Shown here one piece after another: positions 1 to 8,404 of a stretch of DNA of 64,000 nucleotides (positions within the stretch are counted from its first letter, which is position 1; each line of letters opens with the position of its first letter). The translations under genes and the position numbers were made by a program. This DNA is from Streptomyces caelestis. GTDB taxonomy: Bacteria > Actinomycetota > Actinomycetes > Streptomycetales > Streptomycetaceae. Location of the stretch: contig NZ_LGCN01000132.1 of the NCBI RefSeq assembly GCF_001279005.1, positions 62,001-126,000 of the forward strand. Direction: 5' to 3'. A model generated the notes under the pieces. It worked only from the letters and a program-made list of their open reading frames with translations. It was not told the DNA's origin and made no database searches.

Positions 1-384
1 GGAGACCGGCTCGTCGTCCTGACGACCGCCAAGCGGCCGGGGATCCTCCGCCGGGCGTTCGACGGCGGTGCGCTCGGGCTGGTCGACAAGAACGCCCCGG
101 CGCGCCGGCTGATCACGGCCGTCCACGCGGTCGCCAAGGGGGAACGTTTCCTCGACCAGACGCTCACGGTCGCCCTGCTGGAGGGCGCGGAGATGCCGCT
201 GACCACCCGGGAGCTGAGCGTGCTGTCCCTCGCCTCCCAGGGGGCGCCGATGGCCGAGATCGCGGCCCGTCTGCACCTGTCCCGGGGGACCGTCCGCAAC
301 TACATGGCCACGGCGATACGGAAGGTGGGCGCCCGCAACCGGGTCGACGCGATACGCATCGTCCAGAGCGCCGGATGGACGTGA
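1..384 (+). CDS. ramR: RamR/AmfR-type response regulator, C-terminal part (cut by window edge)
   Basis: The gene is already open at base 1 and ends with TGA at 382-384. The visible 127 residues are the end of a receiver domain (LVVLTTAKRPG, then GALGLVDKNAP, matching the switch Thr and Lys region) followed by a LuxR/FixJ helix-turn-helix (LTTRELSVLSLASQG, then IAARLHLSRGTVRNYMATAIRKVG). It lies convergent to the ramCSAB genes, the position occupied in S. coelicolor by RamR, the atypical response regulator that activates ramC transcription. The name rests on family plus context; the phosphoacceptor pocket lies outside the window. Confidence 0.85.
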   Translation, partial: GDRLVVLTTAKRPGILRRAFDGGALGLVDKNAPARRLITAVHAVAKGERFLDQTLTVALLEGAEMPLTTRELSVLSLASQGAPMAEIAARLHLSRGTVRNYMATAIRKVGARNRVDAIRIVQSAGWT

Positions 385-423
385 CGGACGTGCGGTGAAC
401 CCGTCCGGGACGGCCGGCTCCGG

Positions 424-2325
424 TCAGGGCGTCCGGGCCGGGCCGCCGTTCCAGTGGCCCGTCAGGTCACGGTAGAGCGGTGAGCGCTCCAGCGCCTCCT
501 CGTGCGTGCCGCACACCGCCTCCGTCCCGTCCAGCACCAGCACCCGGTCGGCGCGGACGGCCGACGACAGGCGGTGCGCCACCACCAGCAGCGTTCCCCG
601 GCGCCGCGCGAGGGCCTCCTCCGCGCGCGCCTCGGACGCCGGGTCGAGGTGGCAGGTGGCCTCGTCGAGCAGCAGCAGGGGCGCGGGGGACAGGTGGGCG
701 CGTGCGAGCGCGACGAGCTGCCGTTCGCCCGGGGACAGGTCGGCGGGCCGCACCGGGGCGTCGAGCCCGCCCAGGCGCTCGACCAGCGGCCGCAGGCCGA
801 GGGCCCCGACGGCGGCGTCGAGGTCCGCGCGGTCCGCGTCCGGACGCAAGTACGCGAGGTTGTCCGCCACGGTCCCGGAGAAGACGTACGCCTCCTGGGG
901 CACCAGCACCCGCAGCGCGGCGAGTTCGGCGGGGGCGCGCCCGGTCACCTCCCGGCCGGCCACCCGCACCTCGCCGCCGCTCGGCGCGAGCGTCCCCGCG
1001 ACCAGGCGGGTGAGCGTCGACTTGCCGATGCCGCTCGGTCCGACGACGGCGAGGCGCTCGCCCGGGGCGACGCGCAGGTCGAGCGAGTCGAGGACCGGCT
1101 GCGCGCGGGCGCCGTAGGACAGGGTCACGGACCGCAGCTCCACCGCCGCGGCCGGTCCGCCGCGCACCGGTGACCGGGCGCCGACGGGGTCGGCGGAGTC
1201 GGGGCCGGCGGCGTCGGGGAGGTCGGCGTCGGGGGGGTCGGCGGCCGGACGGGGCGCGGCCGGGTACGCGGGCTTCGGCCGCGCGCGGTGTCCGGGCGCC
1301 GGCATCCCCGTCCCCGGCCCCGACGCCTTCGTCGCGTCCGGCTCCGGGCCGATGATCCGGTCGAGGACCACCAGCAGCCGGGCCCCCGCCGCGCCGAGCG
1401 CGGTCATCAGCGTGTGCAGGGCGGGCAGCAGCGACTGGACGAGGTAGGTGAAAGCCCCCAGCAGCGCGCCCGCCGTCACTCCCCGCCCGCGCAGCCACGG
1501 CACCGCCAGCAGCAGCGCCAGGACGGGCAGCTGACCCGCGACACCGAGCGCCGCCGTGCGCACCGCCGCCCAGCCGGCCAGGGCGCGGGCCGCCGCGGCG
1601 GCCGCGTCGACCAGCTCCGCGCCGCGCCGCGCCGCTCCGGGCCCGGTTCCGCAGGCCGTCAGGTCCCGCAACGCCGCCCGTGACCGGGCCGCGTGGTCGC
1701 CCAGCGCCTCGTCGGCCGCCAGGGCGCGCCGCTGGGCCGCCGCCATGGGCCGCAGCGTCGCCAGGAAGAGCAGCAGGCCGCCGGTCAGCGGTGGCAGCAC
1801 CACCACGAGGAGGGCGGGGTGCAGCGACAGCAGGCCCAGCAGCGCTCCGGCGGCGGTGAAGACGAAGGACCGCAGGGTCAGGACGAGGCCGGCGAAGCTG
1901 TCCCGGGCGATCTCGACCTGATTCGTCAGCCGGGAGACGGCCGCCCGGTCCGTCCCGCCGGCCCCGCCCCAGGCGGCCCGGGCCAGGGACCGGTCGACCG
2001 CGCGCCGCACCAGGCCGTCGCGCAGCGGCTCCGTCAGCCCGGCCAGCTGGGTGAACACGCCCCGGATCACCGGGGCGCCGAACAACACGGCGACCAGCGC
2101 GATCGCGAGCCACAGCAGCCCCCGGCGCACGTCACCGGCGAGGAACCCTTGGTCGACGGCCCGGGCGACGCCGTAGCCCACGAGGAACGCCTGTCCGGTC
2201 TCGGCCAGCGACCAGAGCGCGAGCCGCGCCAGCACCCCGGGGCGGCGGGCGAGGAAGCGGCGGGCGGGCGGCGTGACGCGGCGCAGCGCCCCGGCCCCCT
2301 CGCCCGTCTGCGCGGCGCGCGTCAC
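424..2325 (-). CDS. ramB: ABC transporter, fused TMD-NBD, SapB export (RamB)
   Basis: A 633-aa half-transporter with an N-terminal six-helix membrane domain (about residues 25-300) and a C-terminal nucleotide-binding domain. Visible motifs are Walker A (GPSGIGKST), Q-loop (VPQEAYVFSG), signature (LSPGERQLVALARAH) and Walker B (LLLLDEATCHLD). The GTG start at 2325 overlaps the ramA stop (GTGA) and has a GAGGAGG ribosome site, which fixes it over the much longer open frame upstream. A Pro/Ala/Asp-rich linker of about 70 residues separates the two domains, longer than usual. It is expected to pair with RamA to export the SapB lanthipeptide; that role comes from the homologous S. coelicolor cluster. 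Confidence 0.9.
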   Translation of the reverse strand: MTRAAQTGEGAGALRRVTPPARRFLARRPGVLARLALWSLAETGQAFLVGYGVARAVDQGFLAGDVRRGLLWLAIALVAVLFGAPVIRGVFTQLAGLTEPLRDGLVRRAVDRSLARAAWGGAGGTDRAAVSRLTNQVEIARDSFAGLVLTLRSFVFTAAGALLGLLSLHPALLVVVLPPLTGGLLLFLATLRPMAAAQRRALAADEALGDHAARSRAALRDLTACGTGPGAARRGAELVDAAAAAARALAGWAAVRTAALGVAGQLPVLALLLAVPWLRGRGVTAGALLGAFTYLVQSLLPALHTLMTALGAAGARLLVVLDRIIGPEPDATKASGPGTGMPAPGHRARPKPAYPAAPRPAADPPDADLPDAAGPDSADPVGARSPVRGGPAAAVELRSVTLSYGARAQPVLDSLDLRVAPGERLAVVGPSGIGKSTLTRLVAGTLAPSGGEVRVAGREVTGRAPAELAALRVLVPQEAYVFSGTVADNLAYLRPDADRADLDAAVGALGLRPLVERLGGLDAPVRPADLSPGERQLVALARAHLSPAPLLLLDEATCHLDPASEARAEEALARRRGTLLVVAHRLSSAVRADRVLVLDGTEAVCGTHEEALERSPLYRDLTGHWNGGPARTP

Positions 2326-4109
2326 GGCCGTGCCTCCTCGGGTTCGGCCCGGCGCGCGGTGCTCGCGCCCGGTGCCGCGGCCCCGGCGCCCCCGGCCCCG
2401 AAGACCGCCCGGTAATCGGCCGTCTCCCACAGCTCGCGGTGGGGCGCGACGGCCCGCACTCCCCCGTCCTCCAGCCAGATCACCAGGTCCGCCCGGGCGG
2501 CCACCGACGGGCGGTGCGCCACGACCAGCCTGGTTCCGGGCCGCACCGAGTGGCGCAGCGCCCGGTCCACCTCGTGCTCCGTGGCGGTGTCCAGACTGGA
2601 CGTCGCGTCGTCCATGATCAGCAGCCGTCCGGCGTGCGCGAACGCCCGGGCGAGTCCGAGGCGCTGGTACTCGCCGCCCGAGAGCGGCGCCGCGGACAGC
2701 GGGGTGTCGTAACCGCTCGGCAGCCGGCGGACGAAGCCGTCGGCGCCCGCGGCCCGGCAGGCCTCCCCGACCTGTTCGGGCGAGACCCGCCGGGGGCCGG
2801 CGGCGACCACTTCGGCGATCGTGCCCTCGGCCGGCGCCGGGCGCTCGAAGGCGTAGGCGACCTCGGTGCGCAGCGCCTTCCGGGTCAGCCGGTCGAGGGG
2901 GACGCCGTCCAGCAGCACCTGTCCCTCGTCGGGGTCGGTCAGCCGCCCCGCCACGGCGGCCAGGACGGACTTCCCCGCACCGCTGCGGCCGACCACCGCG
3001 GCGGTGGCGCCGCCCGGCACCCGCACGCCGTCGACGCGCAGGACCTGCCTGCCGTCGCGCACCACCCGCACGCCGCGCAGTTCGAGCTCGCCCGGTCCGG
3101 CCGGGGGAAGACGCCGCGTCCCGTGGACCAGCGCGGGCACGCGGGCCAGGGCCAGGGTCCGGTTCCGCGCCTCGCGGCCCCGCACCACCGCGCCCAGCAG
3201 GGACGCGGCGCCGCCGACGCCGGCCGTCAGCTGCGCGTACCGGCACACGGCGAGCAGCTCGCCCACGCTCAGGGCGCCCGACGCGAGGCGCAGGCCGCCG
3301 ACGGCCGTGGCGACCAGGATGAGCAGGGGGACCAGGACCCCGCTTCGGCCCAGGGCCCGTCCGTGCAGCGCCCACATGTGCCGGCCCAGGGCGGCGAGCG
3401 GCGTCAACGGCTCCAGCACGCGCGCTCGTTCACGGGCTCCGGTCCCCGCGGCGGCGATCGTCGCCGCGCCCTCCAGGGCTTCCAGCAGCCGGGACGCGAT
3501 CTGTGACTGCGCGTCCTGGTAGGCGGCCACCGAGGCGCCGGTGTCGCGGGCGAAGGTCCGCAGTACCAGCGCCAGGGCGGGCAGTCCGGCCAGCACGCAG
3601 GCCGCCACCCACACGTCGACGACGGCCAGCGCCGCGAGCGCGCCCACCGGCGTGACCATCGACGCGGCCAGCGCCGCCCGGGCCGCCGGGGCGCCGCCCG
3701 CGTCGGCGGCGTTGAGGGTCAGGCGGGTCCCGACGTCCCCCGGGGTGAAGGGCCGCGCGCGGTCCGGTACGGCGCGCAGCAGACCGTCGAAGGCGCGGGA
3801 GCGGAGGGACGCCGTCCACACGGCGTTGCAGCGGCCGGTGAACAGGGAGGTGAGACTGTCGAGCAGCAGTTCGCCGACGAGCAGCGCGGCGCTCAGCGCC
3901 AGCCAGCGTCCCGCGGCGCCGCCGGTCCCGCCGTCGCGCAGGAGCAGATCCAGTGTGCGGCCGAGCGCGAAGGGCTGGGCCACCGTCGCCACGGCCGCTC
4001 CGACCGAGCACAGCAGCACCAGCACTTCGGGCGCGCGCCCCGGCTCCGCGCCGTCGGCTCCGTCCCGCGCCCTGTCCGCCCGCCGTGCCCGGAACCCGGT
4101 CGTCAGCAC
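2322..4109 (-). CDS. ramA: ABC transporter, fused TMD-NBD, SapB export (RamA)
   Basis: A 595-aa half-transporter. Membrane domain is about residues 25-310, NBD about 340-570 with Walker A (GRSGAGKSV), signature (LSGGEYQRLGLARAF) and Walker B (LLIMDDATSSLD). The Walker B/catalytic position is D rather than E (MDDAT), so this half may hydrolyse ATP poorly and rely on RamB, whose box reads LDEAT. The GTG start at 4109 has a GAAGGAG ribosome site. It is translationally coupled to ramB by a 4-nt overlap and is separated from ramS by a strong hairpin. Confidence 0.9.
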   Translation of the reverse strand: MLTTGFRARRADRARDGADGAEPGRAPEVLVLLCSVGAAVATVAQPFALGRTLDLLLRDGGTGGAAGRWLALSAALLVGELLLDSLTSLFTGRCNAVWTASLRSRAFDGLLRAVPDRARPFTPGDVGTRLTLNAADAGGAPAARAALAASMVTPVGALAALAVVDVWVAACVLAGLPALALVLRTFARDTGASVAAYQDAQSQIASRLLEALEGAATIAAAGTGARERARVLEPLTPLAALGRHMWALHGRALGRSGVLVPLLILVATAVGGLRLASGALSVGELLAVCRYAQLTAGVGGAASLLGAVVRGREARNRTLALARVPALVHGTRRLPPAGPGELELRGVRVVRDGRQVLRVDGVRVPGGATAAVVGRSGAGKSVLAAVAGRLTDPDEGQVLLDGVPLDRLTRKALRTEVAYAFERPAPAEGTIAEVVAAGPRRVSPEQVGEACRAAGADGFVRRLPSGYDTPLSAAPLSGGEYQRLGLARAFAHAGRLLIMDDATSSLDTATEHEVDRALRHSVRPGTRLVVAHRPSVAARADLVIWLEDGGVRAVAPHRELWETADYRAVFGAGGAGAAAPGASTARRAEPEEARP

Positions 4110-4180
4110 CGGCCGGTCTCCTTCCGTCCGTCCCCCGTGACCGCGTACCGCCCGGCCCGCCGGGCGTCCGCCGGAACGTG

Positions 4181-4216
4181 CTCCGGCGCCCCGGGCCGAA
4201 ACCCGGGGCGCCGGAG
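4181..4216 (-). terminator. Intercistronic 15-bp hairpin between ramS and ramA
   Basis: Perfect inverted repeat: arms 4181-4195 and 4202-4216 with a 6-nt loop (TTTCGG on the transcribed strand). There is no U-tract behind it. It probably lowers or modulates transcription from the abundant ramS message into the transporter genes, or protects the 3' end of ramS RNA. The hairpin is seen directly; the role is inferred. Confidence 0.7.
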
Positions 4217-4262
4217 CCGGGCGACGTGACTCACCACGTCGCCCCGGCGGTCAGCACCGGTG

Positions 4263-4391
4263 TCAGTTGCAGGTGGTGACGCTCAGGCTGCTGTCGCCGC
4301 AGAGCAGCAGGCTCGCGCGGCTGCCGGTCTCGACGTCGCCCATGGCCTCTTCCTTCGGGGTCTCCATCGACTGCAGGTCGAACAGGTTCAT
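4263..4391 (-). CDS. ramS: SapB prepropeptide (class III lanthipeptide precursor)
   Basis: A 42-aa precursor with a 21-residue leader (MNLFDLQSMETPKEEAMG...) containing the LF/LQ-type recognition helix typical of class III leaders, and a 21-residue core starting TGSRAS and ending TTCN. Core Ser3/Cys10 and Ser13/Cys20 are the residues that form the two lanthionine rings in SapB; Ser6 and Ser16 correspond to the dehydroalanines. Against the S. coelicolor RamS sequence I remember, the only difference is Val for Ile near the C-terminus. The ATG overlaps the ramC stop (ATGA). The mature peptide is a surfactant needed for aerial growth on rich medium (established for SapB). Confidence 0.96.
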   Translation of the reverse strand: MNLFDLQSMETPKEEAMGDVETGSRASLLLCGDSSLSVTTCN

Positions 4392-7051
4392 GACATCTTC
4401 CCTTCGTAGGACAACGGGTTCTCTTGCATCACGACCCCGGGAGGGGCCGAGTCGTGGGGCCGCCCCGGCGTGCGCGGCGGCGGGAGGAACGGCAGCCCGG
4501 CGGACCGGGCGCCGTGGACGGAGGCGACGGCCAGCAGGCATCCCGCCGTTCCGGTGGAGAGGTCCATGGACAGGCGCATCATCTGCTCACCGGGGAAGGC
4601 GAGCCGGTCGCGGTAGGACATGGCGTGCCAGGACAGCGCGTCGAGCTGACGCCGGACGGCCCGCGCATCGGTGCCGGGCACGTCGGCCGTCGTGCGGCCG
4701 AGGTACAGCACCATCCCGGCCACGCCCCGGTACAGGCCCGGCTGGGCGTAGAACATGGCCTGCGCCGCCGCCACGATCTCGCCCCTCGCCCGCGCGAACT
4801 CCTCGTCCTCCCGGTGCGCCAGGTAGTCGTCGAGCACCATGCCGATGCCCACGCTGCCCGCGCCCAGGTAGGGCATGGTCCGCCAGCCCTCGTCGACCTG
4901 CAGCGCGCCGCCCGCGCCGCGGACGCAGCGGGAGAGGTCCTGGCGCAGCGCGTCCCGCGCGAGGTCGAGCAGGGCGGGGTCCCGGTCGCGTTCGTACAGC
5001 CGCAGGAAGAGCAGGGCGCGTCCCGCCGCGCCGTGCAGCAGCCCCGCACGGCCCCGCCCGGTGCTCCCGTCCCCGGCCGCCGGCCCGCCCCGGGCGGTCA
5101 GCTCGGCGCAGCGCCGGGCCGCCGCGCGCAGGGCGGTCTCCCCGGTGGCCGCGGCCAGCGAGTCCAGGGCCAGGCCCACTCCGGCGGTGCCGCTGTGCAG
5201 GTCCGGGGCCAGACGGTCGAAGGACTGGTCGAGGAGCAGTTCGGCGAGGTCGAGGGCGCGGTCGCGGTGGCCGAGGTACTCCAGCGTCCAGGCGAGGCCG
5301 GCGAGGCCGTCGTGAAAACCGGGCGGCATGCCCGACGGCGGTTGCTTGGTCCGCTCCAGCAGCCACTGCTCCCCGTCCTCGTCCCGCCCCGCCCCGCTCT
5401 CGGCCAGGGCGTACAGCACTCCCGCCGCGCCGTGGCCGAAGGCCAGCCCACCGCCGGCGGTGGCGAACTGCGCGATGTCGCCGGGGAAGAGGCGGTCGGT
5501 ACGGGACGGTGTCGCCGACGCGCGGATGGCCGCGGCCATCGAGTCCCGGCTGCGGGGCCAGTCGTCCGGCCGGACCGGCACCACCGGTCCGTCCGTCCGT
5601 CGCGCCGCCGGGGCGCCGGTGGAGACGGTGGCGCCGCCCGTGATCTCCTCGACCGCCGCGTCCAGGAAGGCCCGGTCCACCGGGAACCGGCCGGCCACCA
5701 CATCGGCGAGATGGGCCGCCTTGCGCCGGTCCAGCGCCAGCAGACTGGTGAGCGGGAGGAACAGCGCGAGCCGCAGACAGGCCAGCGCGTACCGGTCCAC
5801 CGCGACGCCCCTCCGGTCGGACGGCGCCACGAACCCCGGGTTGGCGACGGTCTGCCGGCCGGCTTCGTCGACCCGGTGGGCCGCCTCGAAGTCCAGCAGG
5901 GCGACGCTGTCGTCCTCACGGATCATGATGTTGAACAGGTGCAGGTCGTTGAAGACCACGCCCCGGGCGTGGACGGCCTCGACGGCGCGTTCCACCCGCG
6001 CGTGGACGTCGAGGGCCCAGGCGGTGTACTCGGCCAGCCGTTCCTCACCCGGGTCGGCCTCGATGAGCGGGTGACGGCGGGCGAAGAACGTGTTGAGCGG
6101 CTTGCCGTCGATGTGCTCCAGCACCAGGAAGTGGTGTTCGCCGACCGTCAGGTGGTCGAGCACCTCGGGTGTGCAGTCGAGGCCGGACAGCCGCTCCAGC
6201 GCCCGGCGTTCGCGGTGCAGCCGGGTCACCGCGTCCGCGCCGTCGGCCGCCAGACCGGCGTGCGGGCGGGCCTCCTTGAGGACCACCCGCTCCCCGGTGC
6301 GGGAGTCGCGGGCGAGGTAGACACCGCCGCCGTTGGAGAAGTGCAGCGCCGACTCGACGGTGTAGGGCAGGCCGCCCACGGTCAGCGCGTCGCGCGCCTC
6401 GAGGTGCGGGCGCAGGAAGGCGGGAGGCTCCACCCAGTCCGGTATGCGGAAGACGGGGCCCCGCAGGTCGGGCACCAGCACGCCGTCGGGACCGGTCACG
6501 GCCGGCCGCAACTCCCCTTGCGCGTCGTAGCAGTCGCGCCGGGTGAAGCCGCCGTACCGGACGTGCACGGGGCCTTCGCCGAGCCGCAGGTCGCTCAGGA
6601 TGTACGGTCCGGGCTCGCCCGCCAGCAGCTCCGACAGCTCGCCCGCGAGCCGTTCGCACCGCGCCTCGTCCGCCGGGTACACGGTGATGAACTTGCCGCT
6701 GCCCGCCCGGTCCGCGTACTTGGCGTTGCGCTGGTGCAGCAGGTAGCGGCTGGGGACGAACTTGAAGGCCGTGCCGCCGGCGACACAGTGCCGCCACACG
6801 CGCTCGAGCACGGACTCGGCGTTGTCGAGACAGGCGGAGACGTGGATCTTCCACCCCTGGTCGGGCAGTTCGGCGTCGACCGGACGCAGGGCGAGCCAGT
6901 CCCCGCTCTCGTTGCGCTGCCATCCCGACGGGACGGGCCACGAGGCCGCGGCGTACCGGGAGCTCCCGGCGCCGGCCGGGGAGACGGTGCGGTGCGGAGC
7001 GTCGTAGAAGCACGGGTCCGCGTCGCAGTACACGGCATAGCCCTTGTTCAC
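4388..7051 (-). CDS. ramC: Class III lanthionine synthetase (kinase-cyclase), RamC
   Basis: An 887-aa enzyme that phosphorylates core Ser residues, eliminates phosphate and cyclises the SapB precursor. An N-terminal lyase-like region (about 1-220) precedes a Ser/Thr-kinase-like domain (about 220-500; VVLKEARPHA lysine, VVFNDLHLFNIMI catalytic loop, LLDFEAAH metal loop) and a C-terminal LanC-like barrel (about 540-860) that lacks the zinc-ligand set of classical LanC, as usual for class III. I chose the GTG at 7051 because it follows GGAGGGAG by 5 nt and matches the RamC N-terminus (NKGYAVYCDADP); the frame stays open upstream to 7303 without a better start. The last codons overlap ramS (ATGA). 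Confidence 0.93.
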   Translation of the reverse strand: MNKGYAVYCDADPCFYDAPHRTVSPAGAGSSRYAAASWPVPSGWQRNESGDWLALRPVDAELPDQGWKIHVSACLDNAESVLERVWRHCVAGGTAFKFVPSRYLLHQRNAKYADRAGSGKFITVYPADEARCERLAGELSELLAGEPGPYILSDLRLGEGPVHVRYGGFTRRDCYDAQGELRPAVTGPDGVLVPDLRGPVFRIPDWVEPPAFLRPHLEARDALTVGGLPYTVESALHFSNGGGVYLARDSRTGERVVLKEARPHAGLAADGADAVTRLHRERRALERLSGLDCTPEVLDHLTVGEHHFLVLEHIDGKPLNTFFARRHPLIEADPGEERLAEYTAWALDVHARVERAVEAVHARGVVFNDLHLFNIMIREDDSVALLDFEAAHRVDEAGRQTVANPGFVAPSDRRGVAVDRYALACLRLALFLPLTSLLALDRRKAAHLADVVAGRFPVDRAFLDAAVEEITGGATVSTGAPAARRTDGPVVPVRPDDWPRSRDSMAAAIRASATPSRTDRLFPGDIAQFATAGGGLAFGHGAAGVLYALAESGAGRDEDGEQWLLERTKQPPSGMPPGFHDGLAGLAWTLEYLGHRDRALDLAELLLDQSFDRLAPDLHSGTAGVGLALDSLAAATGETALRAAARRCAELTARGGPAAGDGSTGRGRAGLLHGAAGRALLFLRLYERDRDPALLDLARDALRQDLSRCVRGAGGALQVDEGWRTMPYLGAGSVGIGMVLDDYLAHREDEEFARARGEIVAAAQAMFYAQPGLYRGVAGMVLYLGRTTADVPGTDARAVRRQLDALSWHAMSYRDRLAFPGEQMMRLSMDLSTGTAGCLLAVASVHGARSAGLPFLPPPRTPGRPHDSAPPGVVMQENPLSYEGKMS

Positions 7052-7521
7052 GCCGTCTCCCTCCCACCGATTGCCGACGAGGACGACGGTGTCACGCGGC
7101 GCTCCGTCCCGCACAGTCACCGCTGTCATCACTCCGATGTGCGGAACGCACGGGTAACTTCGCGGGGGTCGCGCACGGCAGAAACCCCGTCGCCGCGGTG
7201 GTGGCGACACGATGCCGAGGACGTCGGGGCCTCGGCGACGACGGGTCCGCCCTCGGCCTCGTGCTCGACCGGCCCGCCCGGCTCCTGGGCCGGCTGCGCC
7301 CACGACCGGTGGGACGGCAGGGCGAGTTCGGGTTCGGGGCCGGGCGCCTCGTCGGGGACGAGGAGGTTCCCCTCGCCCGCGCCGCGTGCGGAGCGCGGTC
7401 GGCGCCCGTCGTCCCGCCGCCCGCCACCGCGACGTCGCAGGTCAGCGGCTCGCCCACGCCGGTACCGCGTCACACGGCACGGTGCCGTGAGGTGCGCCGG
7501 CCTCGTCGGCGAAGGGCCGCT
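7052..7521. promoter_or_regulatory. 470-nt gap upstream of ramC: promoter region plus a possible coding remnant
   Basis: The ramC promoter with its RamR sites should lie in the first 150-200 bases; I could not pin a -10/-35 pair. On the minus strand, 7457 down to about 7370 encodes a peptide starting MGEPLTCDVAVAGGGTTG, which resembles the dinucleotide-binding N-terminus of FAD oxidoreductases. The continuation (LLVPDEAPGPEPELALPSHR) lies in another frame. I regard this as a possible frameshifted relic, not a gene. Confidence 0.35.
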
Positions 7522-8181
7522 TCAGTCGGTGGAGTGGACCACGCGCAGGTGGGAGGCGGCGCGGCGGGACCCACGGCCCCCGGACGGGGTGCGGCGCGTC
7601 TCGCGCAGGACCAGCGTCAGCCGGGTGCAGTCCATGTCCCGCAGGGCCGGGGTCGTCTCCGCGACGATCCGGCAGTCCGTGGCGCCCCAGCGCGGGTCGG
7701 GGTGGAGCAGCGGCCGTACGGCGCCGTCGGGTTCGGCGGCCCGCTCGCCGACGGCCCGCAGCCAGTGCGGCAGTCCGTGCCGGTAGGCGGCCTCCATGAG
7801 GGGATCCTGGGCGATGTCGCGGCGAATGGCCTGCAGCCCGTGGTCGTGGCCGTACCGCTCGACGGTCTCGGCGAAGTGGGCCAGCATCGGCAGGCACCAG
7901 CTCGACTCGTGGTCGCCGAGCACCATGGCCGCGTCCGGGTGGAAGAGGACGAACCGGAGGAAGTTGTCGGAGGGCAGCGCCGTGGGGTGCGGCTCGACGC
8001 CCTGGAAAAGTGTCCGGAAAGCGGTGTTGGCGAGCAGCACGTCCCAGCGGTGGTCGACCACCAGGGAGGGGAAGGGGACCGCCTCCAGGAGTACGGCGTA
8101 GTCCTGGAGATAGGCCTGGGCCTCGGGAGTCCCGGGGACGGGCCGCGGTGCCGGCCGCTGCCCTCCTGCCTGATGTGCCAT
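7522..8181 (-). CDS. MmyB-like ligand-binding (PAS-type) domain protein without HTH
   Basis: A 219-aa soluble protein. Residues about 20-190 match the sensor domain that follows the HTH in MmyB-like Streptomyces regulators: YAVLLEAVPFPSLVVDHRWDVLLANTAFRTLF at the front, then DNFLRFVLFHPDA and a C-terminal LTLVLRETRR strand. These domains have a PAS-like fold and are thought to bind small hydrophobic ligands. The usual N-terminal XRE helix-turn-helix is absent, so it is either a stand-alone sensor or a partner of another regulator. It is divergent from the XRE gene at 8405 with 223 bp between. The family call is from recognition; the ligand is unknown. Confidence 0.7.
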   Translation of the reverse strand: MAHQAGGQRPAPRPVPGTPEAQAYLQDYAVLLEAVPFPSLVVDHRWDVLLANTAFRTLFQGVEPHPTALPSDNFLRFVLFHPDAAMVLGDHESSWCLPMLAHFAETVERYGHDHGLQAIRRDIAQDPLMEAAYRHGLPHWLRAVGERAAEPDGAVRPLLHPDPRWGATDCRIVAETTPALRDMDCTRLTLVLRETRRTPSGGRGSRRAASHLRVVHSTD

Positions 8182-8295
8182 CGGGAGGTCACCCCTCTTG
8201 CCTGTGCGGCCCTGACGCGGCGCCCCGATCCTGCTGCCCGCACGCGAGGTGTGTCAACTATCGTGGCATTCCATGGCGGTTGACGGCTGAAATTG

Positions 8296-8309
8296 GCCAC
8301 AGTTGTGGC
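8296..8309. promoter_or_regulatory. 14-bp inverted repeat, possible operator
   Basis: GCCACA-GT-TGTGGC, perfect 6-bp arms, in the divergent gap between the MmyB-like gene and the XRE regulator at 8405. A position about 100 bp upstream of the regulator start suits an autoregulatory site. Only the symmetry is observed; binding is inferred. Confidence 0.35.
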
Positions 8310-8404
8310 GAGACCTGGATGTGGGTTCGCGGCAACGGCTAGTCTCCGTGAAGTTCACGGCAATCGTCTGTGAGAAGCCTGTGAGAGACGTAGGAGATCT
8401 TTCG

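Noticed and set aside
424..3375. 983-aa open frame on the minus strand ending in RamB
   Set aside because: Its first 350 residues are an Arg/Pro/Gly-rich shadow of ramA; the real start is the GTG at 2325 with a good ribosome site.
4263..4391. Claiming a new lanthipeptide
   Set aside because: The peptide and cluster are those of known SapB; only one residue seems changed.
7129..7473. 114-aa minus-strand ORF upstream of ramC as a gene
   Set aside because: Biased composition and no ribosome site; at best part of a frameshifted remnant.
4424..7786. 1120-aa plus-strand open frame across ramC
   Set aside because: Antisense shadow created by GC bias; His/Gly/Arg/Glu-rich with no domain, while the minus strand has full RamC motifs.
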